Shown piece after piece: positions 19,439 to 32,500 of a DNA stretch of 64,000 nucleotides; the first letter of the stretch is position 1; the number at the start of each line of letters is the position of its first letter. This DNA is from Ephemerocybe angulata (taxonomy: Eukaryota; Basidiomycota; Agaricomycetes; Agaricales; Psathyrellaceae). The position numbers and the translations under genes are program-made. The stretch is taken from contig JAACJK010000075.1 in the NCBI GenBank assembly GCA_013368325.1, positions 1 through 64,000 of the forward strand, given 5' to 3'. The notes under the pieces were generated by a model. That model saw only the letters and a list, made by a program, of their open reading frames with translations. It was not told where the DNA came from and did no database searches.

Positions 19439-22400
19439 ATGGACGAAGACAGGCCCGTATATCATCCTTCTCCACGGTCTGCAACATCGGCAGTAGATTT
19501 TTCCTCCACGACAGCGGGTTTCGCTCGCACCCAGCCTTCAGCACCTCCGTCGCCGGCATTAGAGGTCACGAGCAGCTCTCGGAGACGAAGGAGTTGGGGA
19601 AACAGATCGCTTGATGCTGTGCGAGCCGACCTGGATAGAGTATCGACGGGGCGGGACCCATTGCAGGAGCAGCAAGAAGGGAACAGTTGGACGGGAGGGC
19701 AGGGACCGCAGACGTTATCACCAACAGGGTATGCTTTTGGAGTTCCAGGCCGCTTAGACAACGACGATCCGTTCTCCCAACCGACGTGGGCAACAGCCAT
19801 GGAGCGCGACAGCAACTATTCTACAAACTCGAACGCGGGCGTCGGGATGTACAGCTACTATTCTGAAGCGGGACCTTCCAGAGTATCACTTATGCAGGCC
19901 GACGACGATTCTATCACCCAACGGGAAGACGATGAAGCCCATCTCACCGCCAACATGTCGCACTTCGCAGGTAGCACTTCGATGTCGCCCACGTCCTCCT
20001 CCGACGACCCAGAGAACACTGGGGCAGTCTCCATGATGTCGCCGAGGACGAAACGAAACGCGTCGAAGCGTTACAGTGTCACCCCATCGCCATTGAAACT
20101 AGGAGGGGTGTTGCGGAGAATGTCATTGAGGGTGGTTAATCTGGCTGGGACAGGGATGGCAGACCAGCTGCGGTTAACGGATGTGGACGACAACGAGCCC
20201 GTTTCTTCGAGGAGCAGGAAAACGTTCAAAGAGGAAGAGGACGACGAGGGTCCGCCTAGCCCTGACTTGAAGGAGGCACTCCCAATTCGCGGCCGGACGC
20301 TGGGTTTCCTCGGGCCCACCAATCGAATACGACTGGCACTCTTCCGATTCCTCGTCCACCCGTTGACCGAACCCATGATCCTAATTCTTATCATTCTCAA
20401 CGCTGTGGTCCTCACATGCCAAGCATTCCCCTCATCAACTCTCCCCACGGCGAATGGGCCAACGCTACCACCGAAGATCCAAGGCTACTTTCATAAATGG
20501 GAGGACTACGTGTTATTTGCCCTGTTCATCGTCTTTACGTGAGTGCGTCTGGCTGCGGAACTCGGCACTATACTTACACATAGCTCAGCATCGAAGCCGT
20601 TGCGCGCATGGCTACGACGGGATTCCTATTTGACCCAGAGATCTCGATGTTTCGACTATTCGACGCCCCAACCCATGGCGAGACATATGCACCATCGCCA
20701 GCACCAATTGGTCCAGGCGGTGTGGCACGGCAAACGTCACTCTCGCGAGCACGATCCATAACTCAACGTTTCCGAAGCATCCAACGAACTCTCATGCGCC
20801 CTTTTGCGATAACTTCTCGACCGCCGGCGACCGCCTTTCCACCCCCTTCTTCGCACATACGCTCTGCCTCTACACCACACCCCTCTGCTACTACCCTTAA
20901 TACCAGTTTCAATGCCGATGGGGACACTCTGTCCCGGCGCCTCAAAAATGCCGCTCAGGCTCTACACCACACCATCCGCGACCCAAATACCCCTACATTC
21001 CTTTCCCGAGCCATGCGCTCAGATAATACCAAGGACGAAATCAAGTTACCCTTCCGACTAAGCATCGGTCATCTGCACGACAAAACACAACGAAACGTAC
21101 CGTACCTCCGCCAGAGTTGGAATCGCATTGACTTCATTGCTGTGGTCAGCTTTTGGATCATGTTTGCTCTGGCGATGACTGGCCAGGAAAGGGGGAAATA
21201 CCACATCGGCATCTTTCGTGCCCTTAGTGTTATCAGAACAGCAAGACTGCTTAGCATTACTTCTGGTACAACGGTACGCCTTTTTTGGTGTCCTCCCATT
21301 GCGATAAACTGACACCTTAGGTCGATCAGACCATCATGCACTCTCTCAAAACAGCGCGTCCTCTCCTGGCCAGTGTTGCCTACTTCGTCTTATTCGCCAT
21401 GGCTCTGTTTTCGTGAGTGGCATCAAACTGACCCTCATCATCTCTTATACTAAAACCACGGGTCTTCAAGTATCATTGGGGTCCAATCATTCAACGGCTC
21501 CCTTCGGCGATCCTGCTTCCTAAGCCCAACTCTGGGAGAGGGGGAAATCCTCATCGAGAACCAGTTCTGTGGCGGATATATCGATCCTCAAACGCTGTCC
21601 CCTGTCGGGTATCTCACAGCCAACAACGTGAGGTCGAAAACTCGGAAAGGTTATATCTGCCCACTTGGACAGGTCTGCAAGGTAAAGGGTTGGTTTGCAT
21701 TGTCGGCCAGCATTACTGATCCACCGAGCAGGAGACAGTGAACCCGAAAAACGATATCGAGAGCTTTGACGCTATTCACCAAGCGGCGCTCCAGGTTATC
21801 ATTATCGCCACTGCCAACGGGGTAAGAGCGTAATGAAGATCACCATTCCCAGATATTAACCATTCACATTGTAGTGGACTCCGCTGATGTACTCTATGAT
21901 CGACGCCGAATTCTTCGTTTCTTGCTTCTTTTTCATCATCGCCATTATTGTCTTGAACTTCTGGCTTATCAACCTCTTCGTTGCCGTCATCACAAACAGT
22001 TTTGCAGCCATTCGATCTAACACGAAAAAGAGTGCCTTTGGCGCCGCTCCGTATGTGCTAGCCCCTAACTCCCCTGTTACCCCTGCTGAATTCACCGTAG
22101 CCTTCCCTTGACAGAATCGGACGGAGATGATGGATGGGCGATGATCGAAGGGCGAAAATCCGCTGGGCACAACATTGTCAAGCGGCTATACGGATATACG
22201 AAATGGTGCTGGGTCCTTCTTGCCCTAGCGTCTCTCGCACTCCAAGCCTCTAGAACCGTAGACATGTCGGAAAACCAGAAACTCATGCTCTTCTGGGGTG
22301 AATTGGTCATCACTTTCGCCTTCGATCTCGAGATCGTCCTTCGGGTGTTGGCGACTCTGCCCGATTGGAGAACCTTCTTTCAGCACGGGAACAACTGGTT

Positions 22401-25400
22401 GGACCTGTTCTTGGCGATCGTCTGTTCTATTATTCAGATTCCCGTGATACAAGCCTCGGCGCTTTACCCATGGTTTACGATTTTTCAGCTGGCGAGGTTC
22501 TATAGGGTGATTCTTGTGGTTCCTAGGATGAAACCTTTGTTGGTAAGTGCAGATTGGAATCCCGTCGATCTCCTGCTAATCGGATTCTTGTAGCTGGCGG
22601 TCTTCGGAAACATGTACGGTTTGGTCAACATGTCGCTCTTCTTGCTGCTTGTCAACTACATCGCAGCGCTTGTTGCAGTTCAACTATTGCGTGGAGATCT
22701 GGGGAACGACACCAGTATCAACTTCGGCGAACTCTTCAACTCATTCCTGGCCATGTACCAGGTGTTCTCGTCCGAGAATTGGGTGGACGTTTTGTATGGT
22801 GCGGCACAAGCTGAGATCGCCCTCGGTCAAACGGTGATCTCTCTCGTGTTCATCTCTGGCTGGATGCTATTCGCGAACTGTGGGAAACCTTCGTACTTTT
22901 CTATACTTTCGTGGTACTGATAGTTCGTCCAGTCATTGTGCTCCAGATGTTCATCGCTGTGATCAACGAGAACTTCGACGTCGCCGAAGAAGCTAAGAAG
23001 GGGAAACAGGCGTCAAACTATTGGAGTCAACAGCAGGCGAACAAAGGAAGTGCTTCTTGGATCCGAAAGCTCAATCCTTACCGCTGGATAAAGGCCAGTC
23101 CCGTCACAGTCAAAGTAGACAATCTGCCGGCGAATCTTGTGTTGCCAATGCAAAAGACCCTGGTGCAGGACTACGGTGTCCCAAAGTCGGAAGTGAAGCC
23201 GAAACGTGTTGCGGTGCGGATATCTTTCTTTCGATTTGAACGATCTCAACCTCATCGCATTTGCAGCCTGCGACCAAGCAGCTCACGTTAACAAAACGCT
23301 TCAAGCCTCAGCACTACTCGTCCAAGTCGCTTACCGCTCTTGAGAAGCTGTTTGCTGGGGACCATAAGATGGCGAGCGAAGCAATTCCTATGAGCACTTT
23401 CCGAAATGGGCGCCAGGAGGCCAGCGCAGACCCGTACGACGACGAGATTGAACGCCATCTGTGAGTTTTCTTTCGCACTGATGTCCAACTTGGGGTATTA
23501 ACGAGTCAACAGGGAATTGATTGCCTCGGTGAACAATGAGGCTGCCTACAAGGAAGACGAAGACGACGATTTTCAGGAGCGGCGAGCCCAGAAGGCTGAT
23601 TTCATGCGTGACCATCCTTCCTACGACAAGGTCTTTTGGATCATCTCCCAGAAGAACTGGCTTCGCAAGGTGTGTCAGAAAATTGTGCAGCCGGCAAGAG
23701 GAGAGCGCATCTTTGGAGAACCGTACTCGCCTTTAGCGCTCCCCATCTTCCAACTTGTCATCCTCCTCACTGTCATTGGAGGCATCGTTGTCGAGAGCAT
23801 CGCAACCCCAGTCTACCGCCGGGACTACTATGCCCGAAATGGCTTCATTCGGGGCTCATGGTTCGACGTTGCTGAGGCTGGCTTTGGTTTCACACTCTTT
23901 ATCGAGTTCATGATCAAAGTCATTGCGGATGGCTTCGTGTTCACACCGAATGGCTACCTACGCAGCATCTGGAACGTCCTCGACTTCGTTATTATGGTCG
24001 GCATTATCGTCAACGTCACGACTGGCCTTATTTTCATTGGTGGTCTGTCGCGCTTCACTCGCTCTCTGAAGGCCCTGCGCGCGCTGCGTCTTATCACGCT
24101 CATCGACAGGATGCGGAATACCTTCCAGAACTTGATCATATCTGGGGCCATCCGTATCATGGACGCCGCTGTGTTGGCTATCCTTTACATGATCCCGTAT
24201 GCCGTCTGGGGACTGAATATCTTCGCCGGGCGCCTGAATTCGTGTAACGACGGGGACGTGAACGGCCTCGGGGACTGTGTGGGCGAGTACACGAACACCG
24301 TCCTGGGTGACTCGTTTGCTTTCCCTGTTCCCAGAGCCTGGGATAGCCCTTCTCCATCGACAACATTCAACTTCGACACATTCAGGTCATCTCTACTTAT
24401 TCTTTTTGAGATTGTGTCCCTCGAGGGCTGGGTGGACGCCATGTACGTGGCGACATCTATCACCTCGCTCAATGAGCAGCCGCAAACGAACGCTTCCCAA
24501 CTCAACGCGATCTTTTTTCTCATCTACAACCTCCTTGGTGGTGTCGTGATCTTGACGCTCTTCATTTCGTACGTTGCTTATGACACAATAGCATGACCCG
24601 GTGCTGACTCGTCTGTTTTTAGGATCATCATTGGAAACTTCAGTTCGAGGACGGGTTCAGCCTTCTTAACTAGGACTCAGCGTGAATGGATCGATCTCCA
24701 GAAACTCTTCAAGCGCCAGAAGCCATCGAAGCGGCCGAAGACAAGACCTACCAATCGGTTGCAAGCCTGGTGCTTTGATAGGGCTGTCCACAAGCATGGG
24801 TGGTGGTCTCGAGGGATGACCGTCCTTTTCATCTTCCACATCATCGCACTTATGAGCCAGGCATTCTCGAACAACAAAGTGGCGGAGCGGATCAGAAGTA
24901 TGTCTTCCTGGCTTTGGTCTCTTGTCCCTACAGTAACTAATGTCGCTGGTTAGCCACGTTTTTCCTCGTTCTCATGTCGTTCTACATTCTGGACGTCTAC
25001 GTAAGGCTCTACGGCCTACGTTGGAGAAGCTACAAGGCGAATGGTTGGAACTTGTTCGATCTAGTCGTTTCTCACGGGAGTTTCATTACTCTGATCATCG
25101 TGCAGTCCGGCCAAGGCGGGTTCGTCATCAACCAGCTTCAAAAGCTGTTCCTCGTCAGCATTGCATTCAAGCTTGTACAACGGACGAACAGTCTAAACAT
25201 GCTATTCAAGACCGCTGTGTATGTGATCCTCCCTAGCGTCGCACTCCAGGTTTATTGATCACAACTAATATTTAGGTCGAGTTTACCGGTCATCCTGAGT
25301 CTGTTGGGACTGTGGCTGATCCTGTTCATTTTCTTCGGCATCCTGTTCGTGGAGGTTTTTGGGTTGACCAAGTGGGGCGGCAATGAGACTAGAACGATCA

Positions 25401-27048
25401 ACTATACGTCACTGGGTTCTGCGCTCGTGATGCTGGCCTTCCAGAGTACCGGGTACGTCGTCCAATTCGTCTGATCAACGATTTGCTAAACTTCGACTTC
25501 AGGGAGGGATGGAATCAGTACATGCACGATTAGTGAGTCGTCATGGACAGTACAAACAATGGGAGCCTCTGCTAACTATCGTTCTAGTGACCTAACTTAC
25601 CCTCGCTGCACCAATGGAGACACTGCCCGCAACGTATCCGACTGTGGAAGTACCCCTTGGGCGTTCGGTCTGTTCATTGCCTGGAACCTCCTCAGCATGG
25701 TACGTTCCACTGGTCCGCCGCTCTCAGTCCATGTTATTAACTGTTTAATAGTACATTTTCGTGAACATGTTTACTGGTGTGGTCGTCGAGAATTTCTCCT
25801 ACGTGTTCCAAGCTTCCGGAAGCGGCGCAAAGTCTATCACTCGCGAACAGATGCGGTCTTTCAAGAAGATCTGGGCAGAGTATGCGAACCCGAAAACTGG
25901 CTATCTGGAACGCCACAGGTTTACTGCGTTCTTTGGGGTATGTATATGACCCACTACCCCTTTTGAAATGTACTGACTGCGTGGTCAGCGCCTCAACGGC
26001 ATTTTCGAGGTTAGAATCTATCCCGCAGAATACAGCATCCCCAATATCACGTCTGTATGCCGCGATCCCCTGAGCAAGAAAGCCTGGTCGCCTACGGTCG
26101 TCGAGGGGTTAGATCTCAGCAAACTAGAGAGAGTCCTGGACGGTATCAACTTTGCGGAAGTTCGGCAACGCAAAGCTGTCTATGCACGGCTGTACCATGA
26201 AGCTACTATCTCCCACGAGCCGGGTCTTGGGATCTCGTTCACGAACATGTTGATTCTGCTTGCCCATCACAAGCTCATTGTGGATGCTGAGGCTCTTGTG
26301 TAAGTGCTTACCCCATCTATATACCCTGTCTTTATCTGATTTGCTTGGGTCGATCTAGGCTTGATGATTTGGTGGTGAGGACGGAGGTCAACAAGCTGGT
26401 AACGGACCTCGTCAACCTGGATAGAGTCCGTTCCTTGCTGCGCTCCCTGACGTGCCGGAGGCGATTCTTGAAACACCTCGAAGCAAAGCGGCAGGCTGCG
26501 CAATATGAGCAAGGTGCGTCTGTCATTTCCTGCATTCCGGGCGTCTCTGACCGTTTCCGTTAGACATTCCGTCAATTGTCGTTGACGACATGCCCGAGAC
26601 GCCGCCCATGTCTTCCCGGGATATCACTGCGTCCATGTACGGCGAGCCTGCATCGCCCACACCGCGGAGGCGGAACTTCAACGGCTCGCAGGATATGTCG
26701 TTCTCTTTGGAGATTGCCCCTGCCACTAGATTGCAGAGGAGCGCGAATCTAAGGAGGAACAGCGATAATAGCAACAACACTCTGTCGATGATGTCAAGGA
26801 ATAGCGTCCATTCGCCGTACGCCTTTTCATTGTTGTTTTGCCAAGGGGTTGTGCTGATTCACCCAATTATTTAGGCGAACGTCACTGATCGAAGAAGATC
26901 CGGAAGAGATTGTTCAGGCGATGCAATCATCAGTTTGGGGAGGTGAGTGATACTCAGTTTCTGACGCACGTTATAGTACTGACTGGATACGCATGTAGAC
27001 CTGATGATGGAGGCCGCTGAGGAGGACCGAGGCGACCGACACCCATGA
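19439..27048 (+). CDS. CCH1: CCH1, pore-forming subunit of the high-affinity calcium channel
   Basis: Twenty-two exons from the ATG at 19439 to TGA at 27046-27048 sum to 6495 nt (2164 residues) with every phase consistent. The protein has four 6-TM repeats typical of voltage-gated Ca2+/Na+ channel alpha subunits. Fungal CCH1 works in the plasma membrane with MID1 for store- or stress-induced Ca2+ uptake. Pore loops are visible: [10 protein letters not shown] (repeat I), [14 protein letters not shown] (II), [15 protein letters not shown] (III) and [13 protein letters not shown] (IV). S6 signatures include [17 protein letters not shown] and [19 protein letters not shown]. The S4 of repeat III ([15 protein letters not shown]) retains basic residues. 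The N-terminus (first 320 residues) and C-terminus (after about 2010) are Ser/Pro-rich and disordered. One 30-nt microexon (25503-25532) carries most of the repeat IV filter. A further 5' exon is probable (frame open to 19345). Confidence 0.95.
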
Positions 27049-28152
27049 TAATAAATCTCCGGCTTTATTTCGAGAAGACCATCACCTTCGCCCCCTTCAT
27101 ATCTTACTGTGTTTTAAGCCAACCCTTTCCCTTTTATCGGACATTTGGGTGTTTCGGCCTATCTTTCTTGTTACGTGCAATCAGAATGCGCTCATCGTCT
27201 TTCATTTTCTTGGTTTCGATCTTGCTTTTGGTATCTTGGCTCCTCCTTCCATACGCACATCTATAATTGAGGATCAGATTAGGTACTGTCATTATATACT
27301 AGTTAGAACCCGCATTATGTACTATACTTGCAACTGTACTAGCCTTGTTATCGTCTCACTGCTCTCAATGTTGTTATTTCTAATTATCACCTTTCTGGCA
27401 TGTAATACATTGTAGTGCCTTGGAATGGCTAGTACGATGTCTGTGTCGAGTGTTTCAATCGACAATCTCGAGCTCTACATGCAGCCGTCTTCTTCGGGGG
27501 ACGGCCCGCCTCCAATATGCAGATCCTGCTCTGATGTACTAGCCACCAAAACGGCGCCAAAGGTACTTACCGAGCAAGCATCGTCGTTCGGATCGAGGAG
27601 ACGTTTGAGCGCCACTGTCAGGACTCAGCCGGTGCCGCATCAACAAATGTATCTCCGGCTATCACCGGCTCAACAATCCTTTCACACGTTTTATTCTGCG
27701 ACCCATGCCGAATCTCCAGGCCCGTCCAGGGGGTCCACTGGCTAACCTTGCTCTGACTCTCTGAGAGTATCCTCGATTGCAAACTTTGAATCGCCAAAGC
27801 TTAAAGGCTCGATATTGTCCAGCGCATCTCTCCAAGACGCTATACATACACCTACTTGGCGCTTTCGTTCACACCATGACTCTTGTGCGGCATTGTCTGA
27901 GAAATGGTGCTGTCTCGGTCTGAGACCTAAATTATGAAGGTGACCTAGTTGTCAGTGAATTAACATCTACCCACTACTAGACAAGCGTTCCTGACAGGTA
28001 CCCCGAGCTCGACTTCGACGCTATACCATTAACGCTGACCTATTAATGTCAGCAAACCATACACCTCACCTTCAGCCACCTTGAACCCTATTAACATCCG
28101 AGGTGAGCTTCGAACTGCCGAAACTCGAGGAAAACTCACAATTACGACAGAT
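27049..28152. other. Intergenic; one weak ORF
   Basis: An ORF at 27425-27745 (106 codons, Ser/Pro-rich, with a CRSC pair) is the only candidate. It has no recognisable domain, no clear splice partner and ordinary composition. I would not treat it as a gene without transcript support. Confidence 0.3.
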
Positions 28153-29817
28153 ATGGATTCCACATCTGACCTCCTGACGACCTTTCTTCCTGCCGAACTC
28201 GTAATCGATATCTTCTCTCGAGTCCTGGTCTCGAATTCGAGGAGGAAATGGACAGACGTGTCACCGCCTCACACCCCACTAACCCCTTTCTTCCTGGGCA
28301 AGATCTGCCGTTCATGGCGATCCGTCGCCTGGAACAATTCCGAACTTTGGACATCGCTTACCCTTACACTCGAGCGAGAGCACTACGAAGCTCAGGTCTC
28401 CCTCCTTGACCTGTGGCTCGAAAAGTCCGGTACACATCCCCTGGATATAACCATACGCGGCCCAGGCGGCGACGAAGAGGAGGACTGGGAGCTCAACCCA
28501 CCTCACGAAATTATGCGAAAGCTGGCTGCAGTATCCGAGCGCTGGAGAAGCATGGACATGTTCATCCCCCACCCATGCTACATCGACCTCGCATGCATGC
28601 GCTCGCGCCTTCCTCTCCTTCAAAATCTTTCCATCAGACCCCCAGACTGTGTTGAGCCCCTCTTCAACCACAAGCTCGACTTCTTCTCCTACGCGCCATC
28701 GTTGACGAACCTTAGTATAGGAGGTCTCTACTTCTCTGAAGCTATCGACATGCCTTGGGCCCAGCTCCAATCCCTGTTGGGACAGGACTTCCTCGCAGAC
28801 GACTGCTACACCATGCTCGAGAGCGCGCCAAATCTTCGCGTATGCCGCTTCGACGTCATCCATCAAAGCAGCGACTTTGCCTATCCATCGAGCTCGACAA
28901 TATCCCTCTCACATCTCCACACCCTCGAGCTCAGCGATGTTGGAAACATGCTCGCGACCGTCTTCCTGTACTCGCTCGAACTCCCCTCTCTCGCATCCCT
29001 TACCCTCGACCTCGGATTCAGCTTCGACGATTGGGAGTACTTCTCCATGTCCTCCGTCACCTCGCTCATCGGCCGCTCGGGGTGCGCAGCGTCGCTTCAG
29101 AAGCTCAGTATCACGAACCTCAGATTGGTAGAGCAGGAGTTGATCGACTGCCTCGCTTCCGCCCCTAACCTCGCTGAGCTGGGCCTGCACGTCGAGTACC
29201 CCAAGACCCCGCCAGGAATGTCGCTCTCAGATACCTTTTTTGCCGTGCTCTCCCCACCTTCCACCAGGAGCGTCGAAACGGCGTCTGTCCTCCCCTTCGA
29301 CAGGCCCCTCGTCCCTAAATTAAGGTGGTTCGAGTACAGCGGGCCTGTGAACGTGACAGGATACACAGTGAGGACGCTGTTGTCGTACAGGTGGAACCAG
29401 GACACTTTTAATGCAGCATCCCCTTCCCCACATGCCGTAGCGAAGTTGGAACACGTTTCGATCGAGAGCACCAGCATCCTGTCGTTTCCTCGCTCAGACC
29501 AAGCTGCGCTCCGGGAGCTTGCGGCGGCCGGGATGGACTTGATCCTCACGAACGGGTACACCAGCTGGATCCACGACAATTGGGTTTCCATAAACGAAGT
29601 CATCAGAGCTCAGCATGCACTCCGGAAGGCTCTTTCAACTGAAGGCATGTTGAATGGAAAGGCTAGAGAGATAGATCTGGGCGGCGAGGCTGATGGGGAA
29701 GGCGTTTGGGTTCCGAACCGACCCAGTCATGCGCACTCCTATTCATTCCCACTTATCCCGCCTCAGGATCGTGCGGTTGGCGCAGGTAAGTGGATACAGC
29801 TCCTTTGTCATATGTAG
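28153..29817 (+). CDS. F-box domain protein (Agaricomycete type)
   Basis: One long exon begins at the ATG at 28153. Residues about 10-65 are an F-box (LLTTFLPAELVIDIFSRVLV ... FFLGKICRSWRSVAWNNSEL W), the SKP1-binding element of SCF ubiquitin ligases. The rest shows irregular leucine-rich repeats (LPLLQNLSIRPPDCVEPLF; LSHLHTLELSDVGNML; LASLTLDLGFSFDDW; LQKLSITNLRLVEQEL), probably the substrate-binding part. The substrate is unknown; such genes are highly expanded in mushrooms. The frame ends at 29817, but a good donor at 29786 (GCAG/GTAAGT) and an acceptor at 29846 allow an alternative C-terminus (VLLTRRSQTPGIPPPRRP...) that ends at 29947. Both are plausible. Confidence 0.85.
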   Translation: MDSTSDLLTTFLPAELVIDIFSRVLVSNSRRKWTDVSPPHTPLTPFFLGKICRSWRSVAWNNSELWTSLTLTLEREHYEAQVSLLDLWLEKSGTHPLDITIRGPGGDEEEDWELNPPHEIMRKLAAVSERWRSMDMFIPHPCYIDLACMRSRLPLLQNLSIRPPDCVEPLFNHKLDFFSYAPSLTNLSIGGLYFSEAIDMPWAQLQSLLGQDFLADDCYTMLESAPNLRVCRFDVIHQSSDFAYPSSSTISLSHLHTLELSDVGNMLATVFLYSLELPSLASLTLDLGFSFDDWEYFSMSSVTSLIGRSGCAASLQKLSITNLRLVEQELIDCLASAPNLAELGLHVEYPKTPPGMSLSDTFFAVLSPPSTRSVETASVLPFDRPLVPKLRWFEYSGPVNVTGYTVRTLLSYRWNQDTFNAASPSPHAVAKLEHVSIESTSILSFPRSDQAALRELAAAGMDLILTNGYTSWIHDNWVSINEVIRAQHALRKALSTEGMLNGKAREIDLGGEADGEGVWVPNRPSHAHSYSFPLIPPQDRAVGAGKWIQLLCHM

Positions 29818-29947
29818 TGAAACCTCATTTAATGGCTCCTGTGTAGTGCTCCTGACACGTCGGTCACAGACCCCCGGTATCCCACCTCCACGTCGTCCTC
29901 TGAGCAACTCCACCTCAAAGCCATGCTCAATTGCATATTCCACCTAA

Positions 29948-31216
29948 TATTTGCCATTCTCATCATGGCCGCAGTATCGTCTTCCCTAATTGTAGGACAA
30001 TGGAGAGGTAATTGTAGCCGTAATTAAATGCTCGCAAACTGGGAAACGCAATTAGACCTTATGCACGAAAAATGAAAATAGCCATAATAGGCACAGCTTC
30101 ACGGGTCCTTGGCATCCTTTTCAACATCCACCAGTGTAAGCAATTCATATCATGGTTTCGGAAAGATCACTATGGCGTTGGCATACCTTTTTCACCCCAA
30201 GGACACCTTTTTTTCACTGCTGCGCCCCTAGTGTGCTGTGGTTGTTCCACGGTTCACTGGGCGCTTATCAGGGCGCTACGTTGGTGTCGGACTGCCCGCC
30301 ACTCGAGTAGTTTAGCACGTAGCTGAACAGTACTTGCAGACTTGGCTAGCTCATGAAGCTGGACCCGGCTTTTGTGATCAATGAAGCAGCCCATTCTCTG
30401 GCTTCTCTGCCCAAATGCTCATACCAGGGTATGTTTCTCGAGCGACAGAGGAGGGATGCCACCAGGGAGCGCCCGCGAAAGTAGCGTGGTAATCGGGAGA
30501 CGGACCGCCGTCACGGGCGCCTATTTCGAGATTTCTACATACTCGGTTCCCAAGGATGTGACAGGGATCCGGGGCTCGGGAAAAATCCGTGGTCTTCGAT
30601 GGTTTGTTACGAGGTCGCCGATCAAAGCTGTCCCAGCTACACGAGGTTTGGGGCTCCTTGTTCCCGCCCGGCTTCATCCTATTCTTTGGTGTGCGGAAAC
30701 GAGTAGGGAATGAGATTCGAACTGAGGATAAAGGACTCGAAAAGGACTACTCGAGCGCTAAGCACCATAGTAATAGGTACTGCACTTACTACTGAGGTTC
30801 GACACCAATTAGGTTCACCGGGTTGTCACCGGGCAATGGGCATCATTAAGAACGAATACAATCGAATTCGTGCTTTCGTTCGATCCCGCGGTTGACGAGG
30901 AATAATCAAATCGGGGAAGAAAATGGACCGGTAATATAAGGATTTCCGGGACCAACAGAACAGTAATATCACCACACTTGGGCGCCTATTTGCCCGTAGA
31001 CTACGACTTTTTGCGCGATTCAAGGAATAAGAGCTCCAAGAAGAACTCCTCCGGCGTTCCGATAGGAACCCATCTCCCTCATATCACCACCGGTAATTTG
31101 GATTAGCCTATGCCAATGGCACATTGAGACTGGAGGTGACGAGAAAAGGGAAAATGAGTTCCAAAGAAATAAGGTTATACAAACAACGGAAGTGAAAGAA
31201 AGTCTACAACAGGTAT
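29948..31216. other. Intergenic, nothing recognised
   Basis: Short frames only, on both strands. I see no tRNA-like fold, long repeat or domain. Confidence 0.4.
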
Positions 31217-32500
31217 CTAGCTGTTCATATCACTGATGCACTCCCAGTTACCCTTCAAATTCTCCTTCCAAAGGGTCACCTTTCCATCTCCACAACTCAC
31301 GGCGAGAAGGTTTCCCGCAAGACTCCACGAAACGCGCCACACAACGTCAGGGAACTTCCCTGCGGGTGACTGGGCCCCAGCCGCAGGGGATGTGAGCGCA
31401 GAAGAGGGATCGAGGGCCGTCTTGACCCATGGGGCACTTGGGGAGTCTTTTGTCCAAATGAGAACAGTCTTATCCTGGGAAGCAGTCGCGATGTAGCTTC
31501 GGGGAAGTCCGATGTTAGGCGCCCACGAAACATCGCGCACCCAGTCTGTGTGACCTTCAAGGGTCTCCTCCTCGACCCACGATTGCGAGTCCTCGCGGTA
31601 TCCCCAGATCTTCACGAGGTTGTCACATCCGGCACTCGCGAAGCGCTTGACGACTGGAGCTTGTGCCGTTTGGCCGGGTGCGGCGGGGTTCTGTTGGTGT
31701 GGGGTGATAAGGGATCCGGGAACTACGGCAGGGGCCCAGGAGACGGCGTTGCAGCCGATTGCGTGACCGTTGAAGATATCAGCGTCCCATTGTCCATCGT
31801 CTGTGAATACTGTGAGTGTGATAGCGTAGAAGATTTGGGGTTCACGCACTCTTGAAGGTCAGCACAGAGAGTTTGCCGTCTGAGGAGGCGCAGGCAAGGA
31901 TGGCGCCAAGTTCGTGGGGCGCCCATGAAACAGAGTTCACTGCGAAGGGTAAGTGAAAGGCCAGTTGGAGATTGATGTGACTGCGTGCCTGATGCTGTAT
32001 GAAGGGTATGTTCCTTGATTTTAATCCATCCGCCAGTATTGGGCCCTTGGCCTTGTTGTTCCTTCCATATCAAAACTTTGCCATCGTAGGAGCATGAAGC
32101 AAGGATGTGTCCAAACTTGGGATGCGCCCAAGCGACTTGCCATACAGGTCCTGTGTGACTTGGATCGATTTCAGCAAATGAAATGGCCACCAAAGGCATG
32201 TATGGCGCACCCTTTCAGCGTTTGCCCGTTCGTAGATCGTTGCGCGTCTCCATCCACGACGTCGAAGACCTTAACTGTGCGATCTGATGAGCATGTAGCG
32301 AGTCGCTTTCCGTAGTAGTCCAATTGGGCGTCATGCTGCAGTTTCATTTAAGTTCTATCCTTCGAAACGCGCAGAATTGGCCTACAATCATGTCCTCATG
32401 AGCGGTTTCAATTGGAACCGATTCGGAAACGGCGGCTGCAGCCTTTAACACGTGAGTTCATCGCTTAATCCTCAGGAATACAGATCCAGCAGCTCACCAT
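31217..32500 (-). CDS. SEC13: SEC13, COPII coat / nuclear pore WD40 protein
   Basis: Six minus-strand exons (32500-32498, 32442-32386, 32335-32211, 32158-31989, 31939-31850, 31809-31217) total 1038 nt (345 residues), near the usual length. SEC13 pairs with SEC31 in the outer COPII coat and sits in the Y-complex of the nuclear pore. The six WD40 blades are readable: [95 protein letters not shown], and [20 protein letters not shown]. Two structural oddities: the first exon is the bare ATG (next base opens a GTGAGC donor), and the fourth intron begins GCACGC, a GC-AG intron. The fifth intron is only 40 nt. Phases agree throughout. Confidence 0.93.

Noticed and set aside
30700..30900. Possible tRNA T-arm (GTTCGAAT on the minus strand)
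   Set aside because: The flanking five bases do not pair to form a T stem, and no acceptor or anticodon arm could be found at the right distance.
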